Below, one piece after another: positions 1-8,000 of a stretch of DNA of 64,000 nucleotides. Location of the stretch: contig JAFSPZ010000018.1 of the NCBI GenBank assembly GCA_017451225.1, positions 1 to 64,000 of the forward strand, read 5' to 3'. Under the pieces are notes generated by a model that worked only from the letters and a program-made list of their open reading frames with translations, ran no database searches and was not told where the DNA came from. The stretch comes from Muribaculaceae bacterium (lineage in GTDB: Bacteria; Bacteroidota; Bacteroidia; Bacteroidales; Muribaculaceae). Each line of letters opens with the position of its first letter. Within the stretch, counting starts at the first letter, position 1. Position numbers and translations under genes: made by a program.

Positions 1-2
1 AC

Positions 3-419
3 CACCATCATCATCATCACCATCACCACGATGAGGGCGAGGCCGAGGAATATGGCATTCAGACCTTCGTTTACTATCGCCGTCCGGCAATCGACATTCA
101 CAAGTTCGACCGCTTCGTAGCCACCAAGTGGCCAAATAACATCATCCGTGCCAAGGGGCTTATTTACTTCAGCAGCAATCCCGACATGTCGTTCCTCTTT
201 GAGCAGGCAGGAGTGCAGAAGAAGCTTCAACAGAGCGGATTATGGTTCGCCACAGCTCCGAAAGATGAACTCAAGCGCATGGTGGAACAAAATCCCGATA
301 TACTCAAGGATTGGGACGAGGAATATGGAGACCGCATGGTGAAACTCGTGTTCATAGGTCAAAACATAGACCGTGAACAACTCACACGCGACCTTGATGA
401 GTGCCTTGAGAAAGCATAA
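3..419 (+). CDS. CobW/COG0523 family GTP-dependent metallochaperone, C-terminal part (5' end outside window)
   Basis: Only the last 138 codons lie in the window; the reading frame is open from base 3. It begins with nine consecutive His residues followed by an acidic stretch, the metal-binding linker typical of COG0523 proteins. The CobW C-terminal domain follows: a YRRPAIDIHKFDRF-type segment, then a strand with KGLIYFSSNPDMSFLFEQAG and the end VKLVFIGQNIDREQL. In this family the N-terminal G3E GTPase (not visible here) hands a metal, usually zinc, to client proteins, and the His run is a metal sink. A perfect hairpin terminator follows 8 nt after the stop. Family assignment is good; the metal is not known. 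Confidence 0.8.
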   Translation, partial: HHHHHHHHHDEGEAEEYGIQTFVYYRRPAIDIHKFDRFVATKWPNNIIRAKGLIYFSSNPDMSFLFEQAGVQKKLQQSGLWFATAPKDELKRMVEQNPDILKDWDEEYGDRMVKLVFIGQNIDREQLTRDLDECLEKA

Positions 420-426
420 ATCTACT

Positions 427-466
427 GCGAGCCACCAATTCATGAGAATTGGTGGCTCGCTCGTTT
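427..466 (+). terminator. Rho-independent terminator after the CobW-type gene
   Basis: A perfect 15-bp stem (427-441 with 446-460) has a 4-nt loop, ATGA, and is followed by TCGTTTAATT. The stem is GC-rich and stands directly after the stop codon, with the next promoter about 70 nt downstream. Confidence 0.85.
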
Positions 467-537
467 AATTATCAAGAATATTTGTTATAAATATCTTAAA
501 AAGGAACGTACCAGAAACCAATAATAGAAAAAAATAC

Positions 538-545
538 TACTTTTG
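538..545 (+). promoter_or_regulatory. Putative promoter -7 box for the secreted protein gene at 639
   Basis: TACTTTTG matches the Bacteroidota -7 consensus TAnnTTTG. No clear -33 TTTG is found at the usual spacing. The implied leader is about 85 nt and contains two mutually exclusive hairpins (576-616). Confidence 0.5.
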
Positions 546-638
546 CACCATTAAAAATAGTACTACCCGAAAAAAGAGCCTTTCGAGTTGTATTAATAAT
601 AAACAAAGGCTCGAAACCAAACTTAACAAACAACAAGA

Positions 639-2225
639 ATGAAGAAACTTTTACTTATTGCAGCAATGGCTGTGATGACATTAGGCGCTTGGGCACAGAG
701 TGCAAGCGACTATGGTATCATTATGGAACAACCTGCCGGTGAGTTGAGAACCTACGACCGTGCTGGTTATGCCTACTACTACAGTGGCGAGTATATTCGC
801 CGTGGCGCTCAAACCGGAACAATCGACATCGTGTTTGGCGAAAACAACAAAGTTTATTTCAAGCAGCCACTCTCGAAGCTTGAAATCAACTCTTGGATTG
901 AAGGCACACTTAGCGATGACGGTACTACCATTACCGTTCCTATGGGCCAGAACGTTGCTTATGACGCCGAGGTTAACGATGTTATCACTCTTGCAGTGCT
1001 CGACTATGACGATGAGTATGAGGAATTTGCGGTGCGCAACAGTGCTCAGTACGTTCAATTCAGTGTTACTGAAGACAAGATTAGCTTGATTGGCACTTCG
1101 ACCTATGTTGTATTTGGCGCAGTTTATGCAAATAGCAAAGAGTGGGCAGGCTATGCCGACTATAACAGTGTCTATACTCCCACCACTCAAGCCGAAGACG
1201 TGCTCGTTGAGCTTCCTGCAGGTGTTGAGACTCAAGTCTACACCTTCCAGGCCAACGGTTATGACGGCACCGCATTCAAGTATAACGTTAACGTGGGTGT
1301 TGATAACAACGACGTTTATATCCAGGGCATCTTCAGCGACGTTCCCCAATCATGGATTAAGGGTACTCGCAACGGCAACACCGTTACCTTCGCTCAAGAC
1401 CAGTACATTGGCCATGTGGCTGGCAAACCCAACTATATGGCAGGTGGTCAAACCAATGCCTCTGGTCAAAAAGACATTTGCGATTTCGTTCTCGCCTATG
1501 ACGAAGCTACCGACACCTACACAAACGTCACCGATTACCTGCTCCAGAACACCACCAAGGGCGTTGTTTACTATGTTCAGGCATTTAACAACATCGTCAT
1601 CACTCGCAACGAAAACGATGGTGCCTACACCATTCCTTACAGCGAAAGCTTCGAGACTCAGGCTGCTTTCAGCGAGTTCACTGTTATCAATGCCAATAAC
1701 GATGGCCGCACCTGGACCTATGGCGGCACAGTTGGGCAAAACGTTGCTTACCAATGGGATAGCAACAACGCTGCCGACGACTGGCTAATTACTCCAGCTC
1801 TCATTATGGAGCCTGACGTAGAGTATGAATTTAGTATTGATGCCAAGGCTTCTGGATATCCCGAGCGCTTTGAGGTGATGGTTGGCGCCGAGCCCACCAT
1901 TGAGGCCATGACCACCACCATCATTCCAGCAGTTGTGGTTGAGGGCTACGATGTGGCTCACCACACTGGTCGCTTCTTCGTTCCCGCCAGCAAGTCTAAT
2001 GGCAAGTACTATATTGGCATCCATGCCATTAGCGACGCTGACCAATTTGTTCTCACCATCGACAACCTGAGCGTTATTGCCGCTGAGCCATCGGCTATCA
2101 ACGAGATTAACATTGAAAAGGTTCAAGACAACAACTACTATGACCTCATGGGTCGCAAGATGGACAGCAACAACTTGCCCGCCGGCATCTACATCCATAA
2201 TGGCAAGAAAGTGATAATTAAGTAA
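639..2225 (+). CDS. Secreted protein with choice-of-anchor J-type domain and C-terminal sorting-like tail
   Basis: The 528-residue product starts with a clear signal peptide (MKKLLLIAAMAVMTLGAWAQ). Residues about 20-330 contain two related beta-rich segments; the motif SWIxGT occurs in both. Residues about 335-490 (YSESFETQAAFSEF, WLITPALIMEPDVEYEFSID) look like a choice-of-anchor J / cleaved-adhesin domain. The last 40 residues (YYDLMGRKM, LPAGIYIHNGKKVIIK) match the short C-terminal tail seen on many exported Bacteroidales proteins and resemble a type IX sorting signal. The protein is probably surface-exposed or secreted; the ligand is unknown. It is monocistronic between two terminators. 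Confidence 0.75.
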   Translation: MKKLLLIAAMAVMTLGAWAQSASDYGIIMEQPAGELRTYDRAGYAYYYSGEYIRRGAQTGTIDIVFGENNKVYFKQPLSKLEINSWIEGTLSDDGTTITVPMGQNVAYDAEVNDVITLAVLDYDDEYEEFAVRNSAQYVQFSVTEDKISLIGTSTYVVFGAVYANSKEWAGYADYNSVYTPTTQAEDVLVELPAGVETQVYTFQANGYDGTAFKYNVNVGVDNNDVYIQGIFSDVPQSWIKGTRNGNTVTFAQDQYIGHVAGKPNYMAGGQTNASGQKDICDFVLAYDEATDTYTNVTDYLLQNTTKGVVYYVQAFNNIVITRNENDGAYTIPYSESFETQAAFSEFTVINANNDGRTWTYGGTVGQNVAYQWDSNNAADDWLITPALIMEPDVEYEFSIDAKASGYPERFEVMVGAEPTIEAMTTTIIPAVVVEGYDVAHHTGRFFVPASKSNGKYYIGIHAISDADQFVLTIDNLSVIAAEPSAINEINIEKVQDNNYYDLMGRKMDSNNLPAGIYIHNGKKVIIK

Positions 2226-2248
2226 ACAACTTACATAAATAGACTATC

Positions 2249-2285
2249 AAGGGCGTGACAAATAACTGATCACGCCCTTATTATA
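2249..2285. terminator. Bidirectional terminator between convergent genes
   Basis: A perfect 10-bp stem (AAGGGCGTGA at 2249-2258 with TCACGCCCTT at 2270-2279) and an 11-nt loop lie between the ends of the secreted-protein gene and the minus-strand glycosyltransferase. A/T-rich flanks on both sides suit termination in either direction. Confidence 0.8.
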
Positions 2286-2297
2286 TCCTAATAACCT

Positions 2298-3242
2298 CTA
2301 CTTAATGATCCACCTGGCTATGCGAGCAGACCCACGCTTGCCTTGCACTATGCGCTTGAAAAGACGTGGAATTACCATGTGATAAGACCACTTGCGGTTC
2401 AAAACCGAATAGGCCTTCTGGGCTGTAGGTTTAGCATACTCGGGGTGTCCTTCTCGCTGATATTGAGCAGCCAGCACAAGCAGACGGTAGTATAGCAAGT
2501 CATAATAACGTTGCTTGTTAATGAGCGATGAGTTCTTAATGTCGAGGACCATTGTCCGTAACGCGACTTCCCACTTGCCATGATTGGAGCTGAAATTAGT
2601 TCCTGTAATAGAGTTCTCACCGCCATATATTACATCGACCCTAGGTTTGCCCTCTAGGTAACCTATCACAGGCTTTGCCAAGAGAACCCTCAGTCCATAC
2701 TCAAAGTCGTTCCAATGCGAAATGTTGTTATTCCACTCTATATTTCGTATAAAATCGTGACGCGCACAGAAGGCTTGAGTGGCAAGTACACTATGAAGGA
2801 TGTGATTAGCAACCAAGTCCTTCTTGAAGAGTGGCATTGCTGTTTTCTCGCCAATATCGTTAATCTGGTTGCGACGACAAATGATGACGTCGGCTTGCTG
2901 TGGTGACGATTCAAAGGCATCGACATATTTCTGTACGAGTCGTCGCTCCATGAGGTCATCACTGTCGAAGAACATAAGGTAATCGCCTGTAGCAAACTGC
3001 ATACCTCGATTGCGTGCGGCACTCGCTGTTTGCTGCCTCTCTTGGGCAACAACCACTTCTAAATCAGGGCCGTTGTTGTCAATTTTAAACTGGTTGAGCA
3101 CCACTAGCGAGTCGTCGGTAGACATATTATCGACAAGAATCACCTGAAGTGGACGGTAGGTTTGCTCAACAACCGTCTTGAGCGTGCGAGGCACCAAATT
3201 TGCGCGGTTATAAACGGGAATGATTATCGAAACTGTTTTCAT
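2298..3242 (-). CDS. Family 2 glycosyltransferase
   Basis: A 314-residue GT-A enzyme. The N-terminus MKTVSIIIPVYNRANLV is the classical nucleotide-binding start of GT2 enzymes, RNRGMQFATGDYLMFFDSDD carries the DxD metal/nucleotide-sugar motif, and a C-terminal basic segment follows. A longer reading frame begins at 3323, but the ATG at 3242 is preferred: it fits the family N-terminus and a -7 box lies at 3251-3258, inside the longer frame. It is divergent from the plus-strand glycan genes at 3408-6746 and probably acts on the same surface polysaccharide. Donor and acceptor are unknown. Confidence 0.85.
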   Translation of the reverse strand: MKTVSIIIPVYNRANLVPRTLKTVVEQTYRPLQVILVDNMSTDDSLVVLNQFKIDNNGPDLEVVVAQERQQTASAARNRGMQFATGDYLMFFDSDDLMERRLVQKYVDAFESSPQQADVIICRRNQINDIGEKTAMPLFKKDLVANHILHSVLATQAFCARHDFIRNIEWNNNISHWNDFEYGLRVLLAKPVIGYLEGKPRVDVIYGGENSITGTNFSSNHGKWEVALRTMVLDIKNSSLINKQRYYDLLYYRLLVLAAQYQREGHPEYAKPTAQKAYSVLNRKWSYHMVIPRLFKRIVQGKRGSARIARWIIK

Positions 3243-3250
3243 ATTGACTC

Positions 3251-3258
3251 CAAAATTA
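3251..3258 (-). promoter_or_regulatory. -7 box for the glycosyltransferase at 2298-3242
   Basis: On the minus strand this reads TAATTTTG, a perfect TAnnTTTG. The start codon is only 8 nt further, so the transcript would have almost no leader. Confidence 0.55.
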
Positions 3259-3298
3259 GATAAATTCTTGGTTAAAAACAAAAAAAACAATAATTTTA

Positions 3299-3381
3299 GA
3301 TAAATTAGGCTGAACCTCGGCATAAAAAATAAAAAACTTCGTTTATTATTTTGTTCTGCTCTCGGTTTGCACTAATTTTGC
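3299..3381 (+). repeat. 83-bp dyad promoter element, copy A
   Basis: One of four gap-free 83-bp elements in the window. It starts with a TAAATTAGGC block, has an imperfect dyad centred on ACTTCGT near 3338, carries a -33 TTTG at 3350-3353 and ends with the -7 box TAATTTTG at 3373-3380, 19 nt apart. It differs from copy C (47304-47386, opposite strand) at one base only. It drives the glycan operon that begins at 3408. Confidence 0.85.
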
Positions 3382-3407
3382 ATAATAAAAGGTAAAAATC
3401 GCTACAA

Positions 3408-4532
3408 ATGAAGATACTGTTCGTTGGTGACGCTAGCAATATGCACAACTGCCTTGCCCAAGCCTTGAGAGACTTGGGACATACTGCTGTTGTTGCCAGC
3501 AACGGTTCGCACTGGATGAACACTAATCGCGACATAGATCTCAAGCGAGGTCCAGGCAAACTTGGTGCTGTAAAATATGGTCTGAAAGTGTTGAATTCAC
3601 TGCCAAAGATGCGCGATTTCGATGTGGTGGAGACTTGCGGACAAGTGTTCTTTGATCTCAAGCCATCCAAGGTGCGTTGGCTATTCGACTGGCTCAAAAA
3701 CCACAACCGCAGCATCCTGCTTGGCGCCATCGGCACCGACTATACCTACTTCACTACATGTCATGACGGCAAGACTTACCGTTACAGTGACTATATGGTT
3801 GGAGACAAACCTTCGCCTTTTGTGCTCTCGCAAGAATACATCGACAAGCGTGAAGACTTGTGGGGAGCTCCTTTCATGCGTGATCACAACGATTACTTGC
3901 TCAAGCGATATGACGGTGCGGTGTCATGTCTGTGGGAATATCAAGCATGCTATGAGCACATTTTTGGCGACCGTCTCGCCTATGGCGGCATTCCCATTGA
4001 CATGAGCGACATCAAGCCCATCACATTGGACCATGAGCCCGAGAAGGTGAAGTTTTTCATCGGTGTTCAGCGTGACCGCAACGTCCTTAAAGGTACCGAC
4101 CTGCTACTCGAAGCCGCCCGCCGCACAGTGGACCGTTACCCTGACTTGTGTGAGCTTACCGTGGTTGAGAGCATGCCCTATAATGAATATGTGGACCTTA
4201 CCATGCAATCGCACGTGATACTCGACCAGCTTTACTCCTACACTCCCGCCACCAATGCCCTGCTTGCCATGGCACGCGGACTTGTTGCGGTGAGCGGTGC
4301 CGAGCCTGAATTCTACGACCTAATAAACGAGCACGACAATCAGCCTATTATCAACGTAAGTCCACTCGTTGAAGGTGACATCGACACAAAACTGGAATGG
4401 ATTGTCAAAAACAAGCATCTGCTACCCGACCTTAGCCGCTGCAGCCGTGAGTTTGTAGAAAAACACAATGAAGCACACATTGTAGCGCAGCGTCACCTAG
4501 ATTTCTATGACAAAATACTTACTAAGAAATGA
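3408..4532 (+). CDS. Glycosyltransferase, GT-B fold (GT4-like)
   Basis: A 374-residue cytoplasmic protein. The N-terminal Rossmann start MKILFVGDASNMHNCLAQAL and the C-terminal half (FFIGVQRDRNVLKGTDLLLEAA, then LTVVESMPYNEYVDLTMQSHVILDQLY) follow the two-domain plan of GT-B glycosyltransferases, with the nucleotide-sugar site expected around the second Rossmann domain. No membrane segment is evident. It is the first gene of a plus-strand operon and overlaps the next gene by 4 bp (ATGA). It probably assembles a surface polysaccharide or glycoprotein glycan. The sugar is not predictable. Confidence 0.75.
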   Translation: MKILFVGDASNMHNCLAQALRDLGHTAVVASNGSHWMNTNRDIDLKRGPGKLGAVKYGLKVLNSLPKMRDFDVVETCGQVFFDLKPSKVRWLFDWLKNHNRSILLGAIGTDYTYFTTCHDGKTYRYSDYMVGDKPSPFVLSQEYIDKREDLWGAPFMRDHNDYLLKRYDGAVSCLWEYQACYEHIFGDRLAYGGIPIDMSDIKPITLDHEPEKVKFFIGVQRDRNVLKGTDLLLEAARRTVDRYPDLCELTVVESMPYNEYVDLTMQSHVILDQLYSYTPATNALLAMARGLVAVSGAEPEFYDLINEHDNQPIINVSPLVEGDIDTKLEWIVKNKHLLPDLSRCSREFVEKHNEAHIVAQRHLDFYDKILTKK

Positions 4533-5356
4533 CACTCGAGATACTTATAGCGACACTTGATGAGGGTATTGAACGTGTGGACGCAATGTTGCTGCCACCA
4601 TGCGAAGATATTGGATACCTTGTCTCGTGGCAACATAGCAGCAATAAGGATATTGAGCTGCCAAAAAACTTAAAACGCGACGATGTGAAAATTTGCGACC
4701 TAGATGGTCGTGGTCTGAGCCGCAACCGCAACAACTGCATTGAACATGCCTCAGCTGATGTATGCCTAATTGCCGATGACGACTGCCGCTACACTCTTGA
4801 GCAGTTGCAATCTGTGATAGACACATTTGAGCGAAACCATGATGTAGACATAGCCACATTCAAGTATTCGGGCGAAGGCGACAACAAATATTATCCAGAG
4901 CAGAGCACCGACCTTGCCTCTTTTCCAAAAGGATATTACGTGTCGTCGATAGAAGTCGCATTCAAGCGCAAAAGTGTACAAGGAAAGGTGTGGTTCAACG
5001 AAAACTTTGGCCTCGGCACTGAACCATTCCATTGCGGAGAGGAGAACTTATTCATCCAAGAGGCCTTGGCATTGGGCTTGAAATGCAGGTTCTTCCCCAT
5101 CACCATTGTTCATGACCAGCAACCGTTGGAATTCCTCAACCGATCGATGGACACAGGAACCTTAATGGCTCACGGTGCCGACCTTGAGATATTTCACCGT
5201 AGCACCAAGCATGTGCGTGCCTTGCTCAAGGCTTGGCGCCTGAAACGCAACGAGAAGGTTCCTTTCTTCCACGGTCTACGACACATTTTCAAGGGCATAA
5301 ATTACATGAAACATCACCCTGAGATTCTTAAAAACAGACGTAGAATGCCACAATAA
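4529..5356 (+). CDS. Family 2 glycosyltransferase
   Basis: A 275-residue GT-A enzyme. MTLEILIATLDEGIERV is the nucleotide-binding start; GLSRNRNNCIEHASADVCLIADDDCRY holds the acidic DxD-type motif near residue 85; FHCGEENLFIQEALALGLK resembles the catalytic-base region. The start overlaps the upstream stop by 4 bp, so the genes are translationally coupled. The C-terminus is basic (LKNRRRMPQ). It belongs with the other glycan genes here; specificity is unknown. Confidence 0.8.
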   Translation: MTLEILIATLDEGIERVDAMLLPPCEDIGYLVSWQHSSNKDIELPKNLKRDDVKICDLDGRGLSRNRNNCIEHASADVCLIADDDCRYTLEQLQSVIDTFERNHDVDIATFKYSGEGDNKYYPEQSTDLASFPKGYYVSSIEVAFKRKSVQGKVWFNENFGLGTEPFHCGEENLFIQEALALGLKCRFFPITIVHDQQPLEFLNRSMDTGTLMAHGADLEIFHRSTKHVRALLKAWRLKRNEKVPFFHGLRHIFKGINYMKHHPEILKNRRRMPQ

Positions 5357-5369
5357 TCTAAATATTGAC

Positions 5370-5377
5370 TACCTTTG
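5370..5377 (+). promoter_or_regulatory. Putative internal promoter -7 box before the PIG-L deacetylase gene
   Basis: TACCTTTG followed by CAAG matches TAnnTTTGC. It lies inside a longer in-frame extension of the next gene that begins at 5365, which supports the downstream ATG at 5398 as the real start. Confidence 0.5.
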
Positions 5378-5397
5378 CAAGAAATAAACACACAATA

Positions 5398-6054
5398 ATG
5401 GAAAAACATCAAAAGACAATAATGGTAATCGCCCCTCATGCCGACGATGAAGTGCTGGGTTGTGGCGGATACTTGCTGCACCAAGTAAAGCAAGGCGCTA
5501 GAGTGGTGGTAGTACTCGGCACCATTGGCGGCGTAAATGAGCGTCAAAACTTTGAGATGCGCCTAGCCGAGGCCACACAAGTCAACAAGAAATTAGGCTC
5601 TGAGCTCTTCTACTTGTTCAAGAACAAAGATGCGATGCTCGACACCGTTCCCTCGCTTGAGATAACAGCAAAGCTTGATCGGTATATTGAACAATATCGC
5701 CCCGACGAGATATTCATTAATTACCGCAGCCGTCATCAAGATCACATTAAAATGTATGACTGCGCTATGGCATCAATGCGCCTTAAAGAAGGATATATGC
5801 CCAAGCTCATTGCACTCTATGAATATCCTTTCGTCAGCGATGGTCTCGACATCGTGAGAGGCGGAAAGATTTACCATGACATCACCGACAACATCGATGA
5901 GAAGGTTGCTCTGTTCAACCTCTATGCAAGCCAAGTTAAAGATGCTCCTTCGCCACTCAACGAGAGCGGAATAAAATCGCTGGCATCAATCAGGGGACTT
6001 GAATGCGGCATGAAGTATGCCGAGATGTTCTACGTTCAAAAGATGATACTATGA
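5398..6054 (+). CDS. PIG-L family N-acetylglucosaminyl deacetylase
   Basis: A 218-residue zinc hydrolase. Residues about 12-20 read APHADDEVLGCGG, the PHxDDE metal and catalytic motif of the PIG-L/LmbE family. A second conserved piece is FINYRSRHQDHIKMYDCAMASMR, where the HxDH His ligates zinc. PIG-L enzymes remove acetyl groups from N-acetylglucosamine on lipids or cofactors. Placed between glycosyltransferases and a WbqC gene, it probably deacetylates an amino sugar in a surface glycan. The start at 5398 is chosen over 5365 because a promoter box overlaps the longer version. It overlaps wbqC by 4 bp. Confidence 0.85.
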   Translation: MEKHQKTIMVIAPHADDEVLGCGGYLLHQVKQGARVVVVLGTIGGVNERQNFEMRLAEATQVNKKLGSELFYLFKNKDAMLDTVPSLEITAKLDRYIEQYRPDEIFINYRSRHQDHIKMYDCAMASMRLKEGYMPKLIALYEYPFVSDGLDIVRGGKIYHDITDNIDEKVALFNLYASQVKDAPSPLNESGIKSLASIRGLECGMKYAEMFYVQKMIL

Positions 6055-6746
6055 AAGTAGTCACCATACACCAACCCGAGCACTTATCTTATTTAGGCTT
6101 TTTCCATAAAGTCTCAATGGCACACACACTTGTGCTGCTCGACAATGTGCAGTATGAGAAAAACTACTTTCAGAACCGAAACCGAATCTACACTGCCAGT
6201 GGTGTGAGATACATCACAGTGCCCGTTTACGACACCCGCGAGGACATTAACCAGATAGAGATTGCCGAAGACTTTTTCAAGCGCACTTGCCGCAAGAACG
6301 TTATAACCATCACCGATGCCTATCGCAAAGCTCCATATTGGAGAACCTATGGTGAAGATTTCTTGAACATTTATCAATGTGGCGAGAAATCGCTGGCGAA
6401 GTTTAATGAGAGGTTGTTAAGGTTTATTCTCGGTGCGCTGGGCATCGAAGTGGAGATTATGCGCGCCAGCGAGCTCAATGTGAGCGGACAAAAGACCGAG
6501 CTGCTGCTTGACATCCTCCACAAAGTGGATGCCGACAAATATATTGCCGGCAAAAGCGGTGCCGACTATATGGACATGAGCATCGTGGACTTGCCGGTAG
6601 AGTTCCAGAATTTCTCACACCCTGTCTACACCCAGTGGGGAAAAGACCATTTTGAGCCTTACATGTCGATTATCGACGCTCTTTTTAATGTGGGTCCGTC
6701 AATTATGGATATAATCGCTGCAGCCAACGGCGGCGGCAAACGATAA
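6051..6746 (+). CDS. WbqC family protein
   Basis: A 231-residue protein with the WbqC family signature at its N-terminus (MKVVTIHQPEHLSYLGFFHK, then LLDNVQYEKNYFQNRNRI). The family is found in O-antigen and capsule loci and is thought to take part in building unusual sugars, but its reaction is not established. The ATG at 6051 overlaps the upstream TGA by 4 bp; a start at 6003 would run 52 bp into the deacetylase gene. It is the last gene of the glycan operon and is followed by a terminator at 6769. Confidence 0.85.
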   Translation: MKVVTIHQPEHLSYLGFFHKVSMAHTLVLLDNVQYEKNYFQNRNRIYTASGVRYITVPVYDTREDINQIEIAEDFFKRTCRKNVITITDAYRKAPYWRTYGEDFLNIYQCGEKSLAKFNERLLRFILGALGIEVEIMRASELNVSGQKTELLLDILHKVDADKYIAGKSGADYMDMSIVDLPVEFQNFSHPVYTQWGKDHFEPYMSIIDALFNVGPSIMDIIAAANGGGKR

Positions 6747-6768
6747 GCAAGGTCACTCAAGCAACAAG

Positions 6769-6812
6769 ATGCTGGGACTGGATTCCTGTTTTTGGTTCCA
6801 ATCCCAGCATTA
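6769..6812. terminator. Bidirectional terminator between wbqC and the TlpA-like gene
   Basis: The stem ATGCTGGGA (6769-6777) pairs with TCCCAGCAT (6802-6810), and an inner TGGA/TCCA continues it after one mismatch. The loop contains TTTTT. The element lies between convergent genes. Confidence 0.75.
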
Positions 6813-6833
6813 TCACAAAATTTAAGCAATCTG

Positions 6834-7925
6834 TTATAGATGTTTCGAGAGCGATGTTTCCAGTTGCTCAACGTTTGCCACTCGCTCCACAATCTCCCCA
6901 TTGCGACCAATTATGAAAGCTGTGGGGATGTTAGTCACATTGTAGGCACCTGCGCACTTAGAATTCTCTCCATCGGGGTCACGCATCACAATCCAAGGCA
7001 ACTTTGCCACACTCTGCATCCACTGAGCCTCGTTGTCATCAAGCGAAACCTGGAAAATCTCAAGTCCACGCGATTTATACTTGGCATACATGTCGTTGAG
7101 CAGCTTATTCAATGATGGCGAGAACGACTGATTTTGCATCGTGAAGTTAAGGATTACAACATTGCCATGTGACGACACCTCTTGCAAGCTCTGCGTCTTA
7201 CCGTTCTTGTCCATAAGCTTGATGTCGATGAGCGATGCTTGAGTTGCAACAATCGTGTCGCGGCTGGCAGCCATCTCACTCCTACGCTGGCTCAACCCTT
7301 GCTTGAAATTGTCGACCATGTAACTTGTGCGAGGGTCATTGGGACGGAAATTGGCGAAAGCATTGGTCACTGCGCCTATTATCTTGAAATCTCTCTTATC
7401 AAGCGGGTCAAAAAGTGGCTTGTTGCCAATATACTTGTTGATAAGATAGAACGACACAATTCCTGCTGGATCCTTAACAATATCCCGGCTCAGATTATCT
7501 TTCCATTTCTTGTAGGTATCGCTACTTGTGTCGCCCTTGCGCGCAAACTCTGCTATCTGCTTGTCGATTTTCATCATTTTCACAGCATTGTCGCTGCCAC
7601 TGATGGTGTAGTCCTGGGCAAATTTCTTGATGCTGGTCTTGACTTGAATGTGCTCTACGCTGTCAATGGGAAAGTAAATGCTATTGTTGCGATAGCTCAA
7701 GCGATAGATGTTGGGATATTGAGCAGCATCCTCGCTGAAAGTGAAATCATCACCACTAGTCCTAACGCTATCTACTAAAAACCAACTACCATTGATACTA
7801 GTTTCAAGAAAGAGAGTAGTGGTATCGCCAGCACCATTCACAGTGCCGCTCACCTTAAACTTGTTGCTGTTGCAAGAGCACATAAGCGCCATTAGGGCAA
7901 CAGCCAAGAACATTAATTTCTTCAT
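6834..7925 (-). CDS. Lipoprotein with DUF4369-like domain and redox-inactive TlpA/thioredoxin fold
   Basis: A 363-residue product. The signal peptide MKKLMFLAVALMALMCSC ends in a Bacteroidota-style lipobox. Residues about 25-125 (FKVSGTVNGAGDTTTLFLET) resemble the DUF4369 domain that precedes thioredoxin domains in Bacteroidota. Residues about 240-363 are a thioredoxin-like fold with the cis-proline (NIPTAFIIGRNGEIV). The usual WCxxC is missing: the aligned segment is NFTMQNQSFSPS, with Gln266 and Ser269 where cysteines are expected. It is therefore probably a periplasmic binding or scaffold protein, not a disulfide reductase. The start at 7925 is chosen over 7991 for the signal peptide. Confidence 0.8.
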   Translation of the reverse strand: MKKLMFLAVALMALMCSCNSNKFKVSGTVNGAGDTTTLFLETSINGSWFLVDSVRTSGDDFTFSEDAAQYPNIYRLSYRNNSIYFPIDSVEHIQVKTSIKKFAQDYTISGSDNAVKMMKIDKQIAEFARKGDTSSDTYKKWKDNLSRDIVKDPAGIVSFYLINKYIGNKPLFDPLDKRDFKIIGAVTNAFANFRPNDPRTSYMVDNFKQGLSQRRSEMAASRDTIVATQASLIDIKLMDKNGKTQSLQEVSSHGNVVILNFTMQNQSFSPSLNKLLNDMYAKYKSRGLEIFQVSLDDNEAQWMQSVAKLPWIVMRDPDGENSKCAGAYNVTNIPTAFIIGRNGEIVERVANVEQLETSLSKHL

Positions 7926-8000
7926 ATTGTGTAATGTTGTATGTTTTCTTAATAATCGTGCGAAATTACTGCAAATTGATTGAATGAGCAAATATTTTGT

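Noticed and set aside
1090..1788. A 232-codon plus-strand frame inside the secreted-protein gene
   Set aside because: It is out of frame with a gene that has a clear signal peptide and C-terminal tail; it arises from codon bias.
2298..3323. Longer N-terminus of the glycosyltransferase starting at 3323
   Set aside because: The extra 27 residues are encoded across the -7 box and part of copy A, and do not fit the family start.
3299..3381. Insertion sequence or ordinary MITE
   Set aside because: No terminal inverted repeats at the ends, no visible target duplication, and every copy ends exactly at a promoter box 4-50 nt before a start codon. A mobile origin is not excluded but is not supported here.
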